A stretch of 64,000 bases of DNA from Plutella xylostella (GCF_932276165.1 NC_063998.1:1004501-1068500), one strand, 5' to 3'. Positions 1 to 10,221 are shown, counted from the first letter of the stretch. Made by a program: numbers and translations. The notes: generated by a model not told the origin, from the letters alone.

Positions 1-296
1 GGTATAAGTATTATTAATCCCTTTACAAGCCCTAATAATCACAACCACCCGACACAACCAAACAAACCAACAAGGCACAGCAAACAATCGAAATTATGTC
101 TACACAAACACGGAATAAGCCGCATTATTGAGTGTGCAAACGGCCGCTGGGATGATTCGATATTGGCACCGTTTAGCGCGGTTGAGAATAATCAAAACAA
201 TGTATTTGTATTCATGTAGCGCTCCCTCGCCGCCCCTTTACTCAGCCTGTGTCGCGAGACCGTGGCGGGGGAAACAGCGGGAAATATTAACTGTAC

Positions 297-411
297 TACC
301 ACAAAAAACTTTAAACACTGATTAACTGGTGTTTAAATCGAAATATGACTGACTTTGTAGGCTTTTGACAGCGCTAAACATCTGTTAAATACTGTCTAAG
401 TTTTTGTGGTA
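297..411. mobile_element. Small hairpin MITE
   Basis: A 115-bp segment is bounded by inverted copies of TACCACAAAAA-CTT (297-311 and 398-411). The arms continue imperfectly inward (AAACACTGATTAAC against the complement of CTGTTAAATACTGT). It has no coding capacity. The left end follows TGTAC and the right end precedes AGG, so no target duplication is certain. The short open frame across 128-325 is chance and overlaps this element. Size, TIRs and lack of coding fit a non-autonomous DNA transposon. Confidence 0.7.
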
Positions 412-517
412 AGGCCCTAATGTTTTAAATATTATAGACCAAAGACGTGGCTTGATTGTGAGAACGAAGATATGAGAGAGTGTGAATGAGGATATGACAG
501 AGAATATTTATTTGACG

Positions 518-776
518 ACCGAATGGCGTAGTGGTTAGTGACCCTGACTACTGAGCCGAAGGTCCCGGGTTCGATTCCTGGCTGGGGCAGATATTTGTTT
601 AAAGACAGATATATGTACTCGGGTCTTGGGTGTTGATATTTATATTTAGTATCTATCTATCTATGTATTTGTGTAGATATATCAGCTGTCCGACACCCAT
701 AACACAGGTTCTGCCTAGCTTGGGGTCGGATGGCCGTGTGTGAGATGTCCCCACATATTTTTTTTTTTTTTTTTAT
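518..776 (+). mobile_element. tRNA-derived SINE, near full length
   Basis: The 5' head resembles a tRNA gene with pol III promoter boxes: an A-box-like TGGCGTAGTGGTTAGTG at about 525 and a B-box GGTTCGATTCC at about 567. It does not fold as a functional tRNA because it continues into a SINE body (CCGACACCCATAACACAGG, then TGCCTAGCTTGGGGTCGG) and ends in a run of 16-17 T. A short TATC microsatellite lies inside at about 647-668. A second copy of the same family, inverted and interrupted, spans 18668-20912. Mobilisation would depend on a partner LINE. Confidence 0.85.
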
Positions 777-1974
777 ATGGTAAAATGGCGTTTGTGAGCT
801 ATAACAACACCAAAGCTTGTTTTTTTAAATATGAATTTTAAATAAAATCATGTCACTTATTCTGGTGTAGGAGATCATTGTGAGGAAAGCAGCACATCTA
901 GATTCTATTGCATTGTACTCATTCAAAAACGGAGAACGCGAGACCTATCACGTGAGTACAAATCTACACCGAAAAGCGGGTATCGCTTTCGGGGAATACA
1001 GTCGTGAGTATAAAGCCATAAGAGTTAATATGTATGTATGTGGGTATGTAACTCAAGTTAATCTACGTCTTCTGAGTGTGTCCCTGAAGTTACTAATAAA
1101 AAAGTCTGTTTTCCTTTATCCTGAAATAAAACCCCTCTTTTTTCGTGGCCACAGCCCAGTTGGTAGTAGAAGCAAAGGATTCTTTTACGTCAGTTCAGTC
1201 AGTTGCAGAACACGCCGGAACATACCTTTATATCCATCCGTTACCGTTGCTATAACAAAGACATGTCGATTCTATGCTTTTTGTACCATTTGTACCTCTG
1301 TACATGTACAATATTATACTATGGATGTATTTATTATTATTTTATATGTAGGTCAGATAGAACCCTTAGGTTGTTGTTGTTGAATATTACGTTACCCAAA
1401 GTCAAAAATTATGTGAAACGCGAAAATTACTTTATAAGTAAAGTATCTATGGATGAATTGTTTTAATTTAAGCATATTGTAAACCACTAAAGTAAATGTG
1501 TAAGTGTATGGATGAATGAATGTTTTTAACTCTTTAATCGGAAACCGGCTCAATAAAACCCAATACTGTTTTTGTAAGAACAAGCCATGAGTTCACAAGA
1601 CATTATTATAAAAACCATCATAATAAATTAACGGCACACAGCAAACACATTCGCCATTACCAATTTGGAGCTCGCAGATCCTTAGAGGTACATTACACGT
1701 ACATCCTAATATTTATGCCCGTTCGTTTTTATCCCACACCTCAGGGGTCTGATTGAATTTCTGTTGAGGATGATTTAGTGCGCATAAATAACCGATTCGA
1801 TAACCCGCGTGATTCGCGAAAGCCCCAAGATTTGGTCTCGGTATATTGTGTTTTTTGATTTTTTTACTTCGAAATAAAATGGTGTTATAAGTTGGGCGTT
1901 TGCCTATTTATGGAGTAATAGTTTTTTTAAGGCAGTTATGATTTAATTATAGTTGAGGCGATTTATGAGAAGCT
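777..1974. other. No gene seen; AT-rich unassigned DNA
   Basis: The open frames here (880-1383, 1203-1466 and 1392-1583 on the minus strand) have AT-rich, low-complexity translations with no recognisable motif. A short stretch at 938-961 (GACCTATCACGTGAG) recurs at 61457-61483 with a small insertion, which suggests a shared interspersed repeat. The rest is unassigned. Confidence 0.5.
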
Positions 1975-2120
1975 TTAAAACCTTACTTTTGATTTAGTTG
2001 AACCGATGATGAACCTTGTTCCAGGCGCGAACACAGACAATAAAATTATGCAGAATAAAAACCACGTCAAACTTATATTATTCACATCCTTTTCAGTCTC
2101 GGTTTCAGTATAATAGATAT

Positions 2121-2602
2121 ATCCTCCTCGGCCATTCCTCAGAGCCTGAAGACAAAAGTCTTCAACCAGTGCGTTCTGCCAGTGATGACGTATGGTGCAG
2201 AGACGTGGACACTGACGGTAGGACTGGTCCACCGATTTAAAGTCGCTCAGCGTGCTATGGAGAGAGCTATGCTTGGGGTTTCTCTGATGGATCGTATCAG
2301 AAATGAGGTTATCCGTCAGAGGACTAAGGTTACCGACATAGCTGTCAAAATATGCAAGCTGAAGTGGCAGTGGGCTGGTCATATCTGCCGAAGAACCTAT
2401 AACCGTTGGGGTAGACGAGTTCTCGAGTGGAGACCACGAACAGGCAAACGCAGCGTGGGACGCCCTCCTGCCCGCTGGACTGACGACCTTAGGCGGGTGG
2501 CGGGTAGTGGTTGGATGAGGAAGGCCGAGGACCGAGTGTTGTGGCGCTCCTTGGGAGAGGCCTATATCCAGCAGTGGATGATTATTGGCTGATGATGATG
2601 AG
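2121..2602 (+). pseudogene. RTE-type LINE, 5'-truncated C-terminal end of the reverse transcriptase ORF
   Basis: This is the 3' end of an RTE-type non-LTR retrotransposon of the kind often labelled endonuclease-reverse transcriptase in Lepidoptera. The frame is open upstream of 2182 and ends at the stop at 2590-2592. Family signatures are visible: FNQCVLPVMTYGAETWTLT, then AMLGVSLMDRIRNEVIRQRT, LKWQWAGHICRRT, RRVLEWRPRTGKRSVGRPP-ARWTDDLRRVAG and a terminal SLGEAYIQQWMIIG. The catalytic RT palm and the endonuclease are absent, so this is a dead copy. The element ends in a GATGATGATGA tail typical of the family. Related fragments lie at 13724, 27880, 36382 and 56338. The copy at 36382 shares the upstream sequence CTCCTCGGCCAT. 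Confidence 0.9.
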
Positions 2603-3449
2603 AGGTATATAACAGGTGAAGAGTGTGTGTAGCATTGCACTCTGCCGACCTCATATATTATATGAGTCAGACGCAAGCCTCCATCTGATGTTGCACTTTG
2701 TGTAGAAAAAAGTCAAAAGAGTTGTCCAAAATCTTGCAGTTGCGTATAAATTTCCTTGTATTTCCATAATAAGCCTTTGAAACAGAGCTCCGACTCGCTC
2801 TCTGGCTTGGCAACACGAGCTATGGGACGCTGCCAAAGAGGTTTTAGGTAATTTAAATCTGCCATTATTTTTATTTTTCGCGTTATTGAATGTCGCGTTC
2901 GAATCTTAAATTTAAAGAGGCTGCGCGCGTAGCATGGGTCGCGATACATACATATGTTGTAACTATCTCACGCAGCCTTGATTTAAACGTGGGTGCGTTG
3001 TAAACTTTCAGCTTCATGTAATTCTGTAATTTTACTAAGATAGTAAAGATTAAGAAATATTTCATAAACTATGGGTTTATTTACTGAGATAAACATTATA
3101 GTAGTATAGGCAATCGCAGTCCATAGAAACCTTTAAGTCTAAGGTTCGTCTGCACTACCTCCAGAAACAGAACAATCAGCAGCAGATCTAATATATAGTT
3201 TATCTGTTTTGTTGTAGTTTGTAAGTGTGACGATGATATTATTATTTTTATTTTTTTTTGTTATAGTAACTATATATTTAAATTATGTATGTAGGTATAT
3301 ATATATTACGTATTTATAAGTATATTTTTTACGTTTATTTTATGATATTATGTATAAGTAAGTATATATTCTAGTGTTAAACAATAGATATTAAACAGAA
3401 TTAAACTGTTCTCATTGTCTTTCGCACTACCTATCATTTTCTCCACAAC
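2603..3449. other. No gene seen; AT-rich spacer
   Basis: I see no gene here. Short minus-strand frames between 2651 and 3065 have no recognisable motifs. The interval 3230-3420 is very AT-rich and may belong to the 3' UTR of the LINE tail that follows, but its left boundary cannot be placed. Confidence 0.5.
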
Positions 3450-3549
3450 GCCCAAGGTTAACTGGAAGAGAATGCTTTTAGCATTAAGTTCGCCTATGTA
3501 CAAATAAATTTATGTGCAATAAAGAATTTAATAATAATAATAATAATAT
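3450..3549 (+). mobile_element. 3' end of a CTGGAAGAG-type non-LTR retrotransposon
   Basis: This holds the motif CTGGAAGAG, a small hairpin (AATGC 3471-3475, loop TTTTA, GCATT 3481-3485), then AAGTTCGCCTATGTAC, an AATAAA signal at about 3519 and an AAT-repeat tail (about 3528-3549). The same order occurs on the minus strand at 24250-24378. This arrangement is common at the 3' ends of insect LINEs; I do not assign the clade. It is 5'-truncated with no coding part. Confidence 0.75.
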
Positions 3550-3650
3550 AATATTTAATAGTTTTTTTTTTTACATAATTTATATAATTTACAATTACAA
3601 ACTAAACTACCTATATATTATACAAACTAAACCTATGTACATAACTAAAA

Positions 3651-6293
3651 CTATATATAGAAGAGACCTTCTAAGCCTGGTCCCTGTGGGAGGGTTCCCA
3701 ACACGCTGGCGACATTGCCCCGCTGGATCGCCAGACTCAGGCGCTGGCGGAGGTACGCCCCGGCTCGTTTGTCCCCTGAGACGTCTGCGAGCCGGGAAGA
3801 GATCTCTTTGACCAAACTTTTGGCATCCGGACCCCATGGCCCCATCGTTTCAACGCCAAACGGGAGAAATAGGTATGTGCTGTCGAGCGACCTGTATTTC
3901 TCCCGTTTCAGGTTTTCAGCAGTACCAGCCGCCGCTCCCGCCGCCCTGGATGTATGTGGGACGTGTGACGCCGCCAGTGTGTCGACGCACGTGGCATCCC
4001 ACACTAGCGACCTCCCGTGTGCCCAGGGAATGAGCGACATCCCGTCGGGCCTCTTTCCGTCGTCGCGGATGACACCGGCAGGTTCCAGCACCGCCGGGGT
4101 GTTGACTGACACAAGGGCCCGGCGCAGGATGTCGTTCAGTGCGGCGTGGCGGGACAGGCGGCCGGCACTGCGTCTACACGAGAGGCCATGGTGGCCAAGT
4201 TGGTTGACCTCCGCTCCGCACGGGCAGTGATGGGGCTGGACAATTTTCATGCCAAGCCGAAGGCCGATCGCCGTCTGGAAAGACCTGTCGTCGAGGAAGG
4301 TTCCCACCATCGGCGAGGGCAGGGCATGGAGCCAGAGGCCTGACTCGCGTTCTGCCGTCGCCAGGAGTCTTGCCCTCTCTGTGTTGTTGGGGCTCGTCTC
4401 GAGCAGGTGCCTTCCTGTAGACAGGCATTTGGGCTCGTCCCACAGACGCTGCGAGTGCGGGTTTTCGGGCAGTGCCTCACCAGGGCAGATCAATTGCCAT
4501 GCCTCCTTGGCTTCACCACAGCACGAGACCTCAGAAACACCCAAGGATGGGTGAATAATTTTATTATACAAGGCCAGTGTGCTGTGGGTTGAAGACAAGA
4601 AGGCGGGTAGGGCTACATCCGACACCTTTCTGACACCGATGCCGCCGAAACGGATGGGTAGAGAGGCCTGGAGCCAGTCGCGGTCTCTGAATGGTAGGTT
4701 TAATATTTTACTGAGTGAATTTTGTATTAGGTTGTCTATGTCTGAAAGGATTGTTTTGTTTTTGAAAATGGGGCTGCATCTTAGTATGTATGTGAAGTTG
4801 GGGACAAACAGTGAGTACCGGATTATTTGAAAAGCCATGTGTTTACTTATTTTGAGGAGGTGTGGGATTTTATTGGTGAAAGAGTTGATTTTTTCAGATA
4901 TGAAGTTGTTAATTGACTGTTCATGGATGGGAGCTCCGAGGAGGCGCAGAGATGTTTCGTCTAGTATTTTAATATTGGGGGCTAATGAGTTGAAGCGTTG
5001 GATGATTATCGATTTTCTCGCTTCGGATATATGTGATGGGATGAAAATTTCGCACTTAGAGCTGTTGAGTTCCAGGCCTATTTCCCTCATATTGTCCGTG
5101 AGTGTACGGAGGTCGTCGAGCACGGTGTCAGACTCGCCTCCCAGAGTGCCGTCGTCAAGGTACCACATGTTCAGCTTCGACTTCAGGGAGGATATCGTTT
5201 TGTGGATGGCGAGGCTGAAGATGGCGGGGCCGAGCGGATCGCCTTGTTGGCAGCCGACTTCGGAGTGGATGAGATTTGAATTGTAGATGAGATTGGATGG
5301 GGATGAATAACATTGCCAGAGGTATGGATATATTTCTGGTGTGAGTTCTTTTATTTCAGTTAGGAATGTACCTCTGTCTATTGTGTTGAATGCGTTTTTG
5401 ATGTCGACTTTGAGGACAACCTCGCCACCGTCGTGTTCGATATAGGTCCGCAGTGCGTGGACTGCGGCCTCGCATCCTCCCTTGGAGCCGAAGCCGAGTT
5501 GGAGGGGTTGCAGGTAGGTGCTTAGTTTTGGTAGAATTTGACGGCAGCAGACTTTGGAAGCTATACGTCTGAGGGTGGAGCCAACGGCGATGGGTCTTAT
5601 GCCCCCATCCTTTTTGTTGAGGGCACAGAGTCTGGCGCCGTACATGAGGGGGGCAATTAATGTGTTGACCTTCCCCGCTAGCATAAGGTTGATAAGTGCC
5701 GTCAAATTGCTCAGCAGGGTTTCTCCTGCCTGGCCGGTGCTAGCGAGGAGGTCTTTCAGGTGTTGGGGGCTTAGGCCGTCCAGTCCGCCGGCGGAGCCGC
5801 AGCGGAAAGACATGATGGCCCCGTACACGTCGGTCCCGAGCACCTGCAGCGGGGCGGAGTCGCTGGCCGGGGCGTCGGGGAGCTGGGCGGAAGGCGGCTG
5901 TGGCGGGTGCTTTGATTGTAGGCCTTGTAGCGTCTCGGGGGTGTCTGGGGCGACGCAGTCATTGGAGAACATAAGTTGGGTTGCACCTTTTATGTCTCCA
6001 TCACTTATCTTGGTTTCTATTATTTTATACTTTTCTTTAGGGTGGTAACTGAATTTTGTTTGGTTGGTTTCGGAAGGCGGGTTTGAGCAATTGTCTTTTA
6101 TTGCTTGGGTCAGAGAGGTGTGTCTTCTTGTGGTTTCATCTATATGTAGGGTTTGGTAAGTGAAAAAAAACAGGGATTTCCACGAATCTATGGAGTTTTC
6201 AACGGTGACGAGTCTAAGTACGCTGCTGAGTTTGCTTGCCACGCTTAGGCGGGCACCCCGTGGGATTCTTTTTACTACTGGATGTCTTTTTTT
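3651..6293 (-). CDS. Reverse transcriptase plus restriction-like endonuclease (RT-RLE part of the element)
   Basis: This frame would copy element RNA into DNA at a nick made by its own endonuclease. It is open from just after the TAA at 6294. Residue 1 below is the GTG at 6242, and the first ATG is only at residue 91, so an independent start is unlikely. Visible motifs: RPIAVGSTLRRIASK (216-230); RT motif A VLKVDIKNAFNTIDR (277-291); motif B VGCQQGDPLGPAIF (about 329-342); motif C WYLDDG with the catalytic DD (360-365); ELNSSKCEIF (391-400); RLLGAPI (433-439). A zinc-knuckle-like C673-x-C675...H684/H685...C689 follows. Then comes a nuclease-like RPDG (Asp733) and LVWDATCVDT (Asp749). The C-terminal end SLAIQRGNVASVLG is also typical. 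All 863 codons are open, which suggests recent insertion. Clade (R4/Dong-like or a related RLE group) is inferred. Confidence 0.88.
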   Translation of the reverse strand, partial: KKRHPVVKRIPRGARLSVASKLSSVLRLVTVENSIDSWKSLFFFTYQTLHIDETTRRHTSLTQAIKDNCSNPPSETNQTKFSYHPKEKYKIIETKISDGDIKGATQLMFSNDCVAPDTPETLQGLQSKHPPQPPSAQLPDAPASDSAPLQVLGTDVYGAIMSFRCGSAGGLDGLSPQHLKDLLASTGQAGETLLSNLTALINLMLAGKVNTLIAPLMYGARLCALNKKDGGIRPIAVGSTLRRIASKVCCRQILPKLSTYLQPLQLGFGSKGGCEAAVHALRTYIEHDGGEVVLKVDIKNAFNTIDRGTFLTEIKELTPEIYPYLWQCYSSPSNLIYNSNLIHSEVGCQQGDPLGPAIFSLAIHKTISSLKSKLNMWYLDDGTLGGESDTVLDDLRTLTDNMREIGLELNSSKCEIFIPSHISEARKSIIIQRFNSLAPNIKILDETSLRLLGAPIHEQSINNFISEKINSFTNKIPHLLKISKHMAFQIIRYSLFVPNFTYILRCSPIFKNKTILSDIDNLIQNSLSKILNLPFRDRDWLQASLPIRFGGIGVRKVSDVALPAFLSSTHSTLALYNKIIHPSLGVSEVSCCGEAKEAWQLICPGEALPENPHSQRLWDEPKCLSTGRHLLETSPNNTERARLLATAERESGLWLHALPSPMVGTFLDDRSFQTAIGLRLGMKIVQPHHCPCGAEVNQLGHHGLSCRRSAGRLSRHAALNDILRRALVSVNTPAVLEPAGVIRDDGKRPDGMSLIPWAHGRSLVWDATCVDTLAASHVPHTSRAAGAAAGTAENLKREKYRSLDSTYLFLPFGVETMGPWGPDAKSLVKEISSRLADVSGDKRAGAYLRQRLSLAIQRGNVASVLGTLPQGPGLEGLFYI

Positions 6294-6533
6294 TTAATTT
6301 ATCAGCTGCTCGTGTAGAGGTTCGTCAGATGGGGTGGTGGTATTCGCGTTTGATGGTGGGGTGAGCGGTTGCGAGGGTGGGTTCTTGGGGTGGGTTTTCC
6401 CGATGTGGATGTTCACACCTCTCTGACCTTTGTACCGTGCGTTGCAGTCTTGGGGGCATAAGGGACATCTCATGTAGTCGTGGCTGGAGCTCCGGTAGCC
6501 TCCGTGGCTGGGGCCGGCAACGCTCTGGGACAT
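6294..6533 (-). CDS. N-terminal C2H2 zinc-finger module of the same retrotransposon
   Basis: This 79-residue segment begins at an ATG (6533). It has one C2H2 finger, CPLCPQDC followed by RGVNIHIGKTHP, so Cys-x2-Cys is spaced about 12-13 residues from His-x4-His. N-terminal fingers of this type bind target DNA in R2-class retrotransposons. The remainder is Pro/Ser/Thr-rich. It ends at a TAA in the same frame as the downstream RT, with 17 open codons before the GTG at 6242. Most likely it is the front of one polyprotein of roughly 960 codons, cut by a single stop. A separate short ORF1 or stop-codon read-through is possible but less likely. An overlapping minus frame at 6470-6661 looks like a shadow. 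Confidence 0.7.
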   Translation of the reverse strand: MSQSVAGPSHGGYRSSSHDYMRCPLCPQDCNARYKGQRGVNIHIGKTHPKNPPSQPLTPPSNANTTTPSDEPLHEQLIN

Positions 6534-6889
6534 TCCGATAATTCGCAGGAGAAATCTGCTATAATTTGGCAGGAGGAAGGCATTTTAACTAGTTTTAGAC
6601 ATTTTGTTTGTTTATTTATAAAATTTTCGCTGTTTTCGATTTTGAAAACTATTATTACCAATATTGTTTGGTTTTGTAAATTTTATGAAGTCACTTAAAT
6701 ATCTTGTAAAGTTAATTTTGTAAAGTTAATTTAAGTAAGTTAGGTTAAGTTTTGTAATAATTTTATACCTATATTCTGTCCGATCAGGAAACTGTTATAA
6801 TTAGTTATTAAGGTGGGCGTTAATGGCTGCGCCACAGTGTTTCACTATTGCAGTTGTTAACGTTTTAAATTGTCTATTGACCTACTGTT

Positions 6890-6931
6890 CTTGATCAAAA
6901 TAAAGATTTTTATTATTATTATTATTATTTA
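6890..6931 (+). repeat. AATAAA followed by a TTA microsatellite
   Basis: GATCAAAATAAAGATTTT is followed by about six TTA units. It looks like the 3' tail of a plus-strand LINE. The 150 bases upstream (from about 6760) could be its 3' UTR, though no coding part is seen. Confidence 0.45.
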
Positions 6932-8867
6932 TGAAACATCAAGAAAGGATCATCACGCTCCCGCTGAATAAATTTCAGTATACAACTAAATATATTAATA
7001 ATATTTTTCGTGAAAAATCTTTAAATGACTTTATGTGTAATTAATTAGGTATTTCAAAATCAGGGATACTTTTACTTTGGTATGACTTTTCTCAGCTTTA
7101 CATTTTAAAAGGAACAATTCAAACATGCAATTGTTAAACACTCAGTTATATCTTTTAAAATTGTGTTACGTCATCTTTATAGAATAACCTCATACATTAT
7201 TTAATTTCACACTGCATAAAGTTCCATAAAGGATTATGGCGGCAACAGAACCAATAATCCGGGCGAACAAAGGCGCATTAGGTATTGCCAATAATAGGTG
7301 TTGTTCAAATCCGCGTTGTGGCATACGATAACAAAATTATCAATTGTTCACTGGACTCGCAAATCATTACTGGGTCAGTGGCGATTCCACTAACTTTAAA
7401 GTCTGTTTTTTTTATCTCAGATACTAAATCGTCATATTCTGAACGGTTCATCAACAGTCGATTGTCCCGCAAATAGAACGATACGTCACTTAATCGCGGG
7501 ACAATCGTCAGAATCCCATGGTCTGTTTTTTTTAATCTCAGATACTAATATCTGATGGGAGTCGAATCATTTAGTTAAGCTTGACAAAAAACAATCGAAC
7601 GAGAACTGTCATGCAATCGTTACGTTTTAATACGATGAGATAGAATCTTATTAAGGACAGTTAAATCCCGAAACTTTGTTTTTCGAAAGGTAGAGTGGAG
7701 TGACTTCAGTTTAACTCGTGTGTAGTGTGTTCGAAAGGAGCATCGTTTAGTATCGTGTGGACCTGCTAATTCTTTCTGCAATGTGACAGACCCTAGACCA
7801 GGTCTAGTGTTTGTCACCGACACACGATAAAAATAATCTGTAGATAGTTTATTTGTTTTGTACAGGAAGAGACCCTGTAAACTTTTATCGTAGGCTCATC
7901 ATGAAAAATCAATGTCATAAAAATGAATTTTGATATTAAAATTGATGAGATGCCGGAATGAATTTCGTACAGTATCTAACCTAGACAAAAATATAACATG
8001 TATGACATGAAAAGGTATTACTCATTTTTAGCAACTGAAATAGTAGAAAGTCTCTGCAAACTATGTGTTCCATTCCATTAGCTGCAAAGTAAATAAAACA
8101 CCCGTTTGCTATGAAATTTTAACCGAAATGTACGGTTTTCGATTTACTCGTAATTTAAACTAGCTTTTGCTCAAATATTGTAGCATACGTATATTTTTGT
8201 ATAGGTACATGTTTCTATCATATCCATGAAAATACATAATTAATATTTAAACTATATTATATACAAAACTAAAATTTAAGATCATGATTCAATAAAAAAG
8301 AACTATCTTAGCTAGTATTAAGGTAAGCAAGCTTAAATAAGGTAATTAAGTTTGCCATCCAAAAAGCAATCTTCACATAACAACATAAGATTCAGTAACT
8401 TGTGTCACTCCATTAAACCTAAGCACCGATTAACTCCCAGTCAATAGCATTCTATACTAAGCCCACTATGTGGAGGATTATTCTGGAGAGAGAAGCAATC
8501 GAAAAGCAATTATAAGATGCTCTCCTCTGATTGGCTGGCTACGAGTTGTTAACGGTTTTGTATTTGTGAGGTAGGTCAGTTCAATATCGGATTGGAAATG
8601 TCTTGAGTGTGCCCGGAAGTCCAGAACGAGGTTGAAAGATAGATATGGTTTCGTAAGTTTGGATCAATAGATACTACCTACATTTTAGGTATTGTGGAGT
8701 ACTATTTGTGGCGCGGCTCTATCTGTTGTAGATTATATGCAACAGGGTAGTTTGGTGATTATGATGATGTCGTGTGTTCGCACACAACGGAATAAAATTA
8801 CTCAATATTAAACTCGTATACTATACTAACGTATTGAATTTTCAATCGTTCCAGATTTATAAAATGG
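6932..8867. other. No gene seen; one duplicated motif with hairpin
   Basis: The interval is AT-rich. A 27-bp direct repeat starting GTCTGTTTTTTTTAT occurs at 7401-7427 and 7521-7548. Between the copies is a perfect 12-bp inverted pair, CGATTGTCCCGC (7459-7470) and GCGGGACAATCG (7496-7507). It may be a remnant MITE. A minus frame at 7620-7823 has no recognisable features. The rest shows nothing I can name. Confidence 0.5.
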
Positions 8868-8990
8868 GCTTCATCATCACGACCCATTACGTCCCCACTG
8901 CTGGGGCACGGGTCTCCTTCCAATGAAGGAAGGGTTTAGGCCTAGTCCACCACGCTGGCCAAGTGCGGGTTGGTGGACAATGTGGAAAAT
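8868..8990 (-). mobile_element. Lepidopteran repeat with RTE-type 3' tail
   Basis: Read on the minus strand this gives CCACTTGGCCAGCGTGGTGG, then GGAAGGAGACCCGTGCCCC, AGCAGTGGGGACGTAATGGG and a GATGATGA tail. The tail matches RTE LINE 3' ends, so the family is probably an RTE derivative or a SINE using RTE machinery. Other members: 12785 (+), 37725 (+) and 37972 (+). Probable 5' parts are at 14028 (+), 24095 (-) and 58850 (-). Confidence 0.8.
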
Positions 8991-10107
8991 GGGCTTAAAA
9001 CCTAATAATTATAACAAAATAAAAAGCAAACTCTAAAAATTACTAACAAGTATGAAATAATTAAGTTTTGAGACCAATTTTATGTGACAGTACTTAAGCA
9101 GGTACTATTTGTATTTGTATGTTGGTGCAGTGAAAAACTAATCCGAAGCATTATGGCAATCCCGATGGAATGGATGGCAGATGGCAACTGAATACAATAT
9201 GACAAACACTAGCCTAACCCTTGCGTTTGCCTCCGATACGCGCATTAGAAGAAGAAAAACTATTTAGCTGAACAGAATAGGCTCTTCGTCGTAATCAGCG
9301 ACGCGTCCCGCATACCAAGCGGTTCCTTGTCTTTGTGGTCTCCAGTCTGGGAGTTAGTGTTAATTTGGACTCGACCTAATTTAGGACGAGCAGGTATTGG
9401 CGAAGGGGCAGTGGTGGAGGGGAGGATGCAGCGTGCATTTTACCCCGGAATAATAATAAGGAAGGAATAAGGAGTTCAGAGTTGTGCTTGGGGAAATAGC
9501 ACCAAATTGCAACACTGAAAGGTTCTGGTACAAATGTCCAATCATAAAAATATATAAATTAAAGGTACTTAATTATAACTTGACTAGTTTCATGAAATAC
9601 AATAGTTACGTATGAAACATCTTTTGTATACCATATTTATTGACCGAAGAATAATATACAGCTATAACATAGATGTAAATTATAGCAAAATAAACAAATA
9701 CAATACTGATGTAACATTTAACACTTATGTAGCTCCACTCAGTAACTACAAAGCGGAAGCTTAAATCAATTTTCTATGGATTCTCGCGGTAATTAAGATG
9801 GATTCCCGTGAAATATTTTAAGTTCGTAATCTAATACCGAACCCAACTCTCGGATAACTCTTCAACTTCTTCGATGATTAATTTCGGGCGAAACTAAAAA
9901 CTTCCGATGAAAATTCACCAAAGGAAAATTGTGAAACTACTAATTACGTTTCAAAGGAAGTCGCTGTCCGTCAACATATTTCCGTTTTTTGCATCGGCTT
10001 TCAGATATGAAACTTGTGATGTTGAAGGAACTTAGAATATAAATAACGGAGGTACACGAAAGTAGCCACCTCGAGTGATATGTCTTCCTACCTACCACCA
10101 CACAGGA
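8991..10107. other. No gene seen
   Basis: The DNA is AT-rich with a slightly GC-richer patch at 9285-9450. No frame, TIR or tRNA-like fold stands out. Confidence 0.5.
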
Positions 10108-10206
10108 GAAATTGACAATCCTTTAGCAGCGTCGCATCGCCAGTCAAACATCTGTCAGATCCATACAAGTTACGTCAGATTTAAAAGCGAACGACGCAGT
10201 TTAATT
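10108..10206. mobile_element. Small MITE, diverged copy of the 30057-30147 element
   Basis: It shares GTCAAACATCTGTCAGATCC and the flanking ATTGACAATCC...AGCAGCG with the better-preserved copy at 30057-30147. Its right arm is degraded (AGCGAACGACGCAG). No coding capacity. Confidence 0.65.
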
Positions 10207-10221
10207 ATTATTAAATTTATT

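Larger units (their letters stand above)
3562..6760 (-). mobile_element. Non-LTR retrotransposon with restriction-like endonuclease, nearly intact
   Basis: A minus-strand element contains one reading frame from 6533 down to 3651, broken by a single TAA at 6294-6296. Its 3' end is probably the A-run read as T at 3562-3572, about 80 bases after the stop. The 5' end is unclear. About 200 bases of AT-rich leader lie upstream of the first ATG, containing the tandem words GTAAAGTTAATTTT at about 6709-6730. The order finger, RT, zinc knuckle and PD-(D/E)xK-like nuclease is that of the endonuclease-C-terminal LINEs (R2, R4/Dong, NeSL and related clades). TAA/TTA microsatellites flank it on both sides, but in opposite orientation, so they do not prove Dong-like target choice. 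Confidence 0.85.

Noticed and set aside
518..600. Possible tRNA gene
   Set aside because: A- and B-box-like sequences are present, but the sequence runs into a SINE body and T-rich tail, and the acceptor stem does not close. A second copy with the same body supports a SINE.
880..1383. 167-codon plus frame as a gene
   Set aside because: Low-complexity translation rich in Tyr, Ile and Cys, with no domain; likely chance.
3528..6930. Proof of Dong-type insertion into a TAA repeat
   Set aside because: The flanking AAT and TTA runs are on opposite strands and each follows an AATAAA, so they look like separate LINE tails rather than one split microsatellite.
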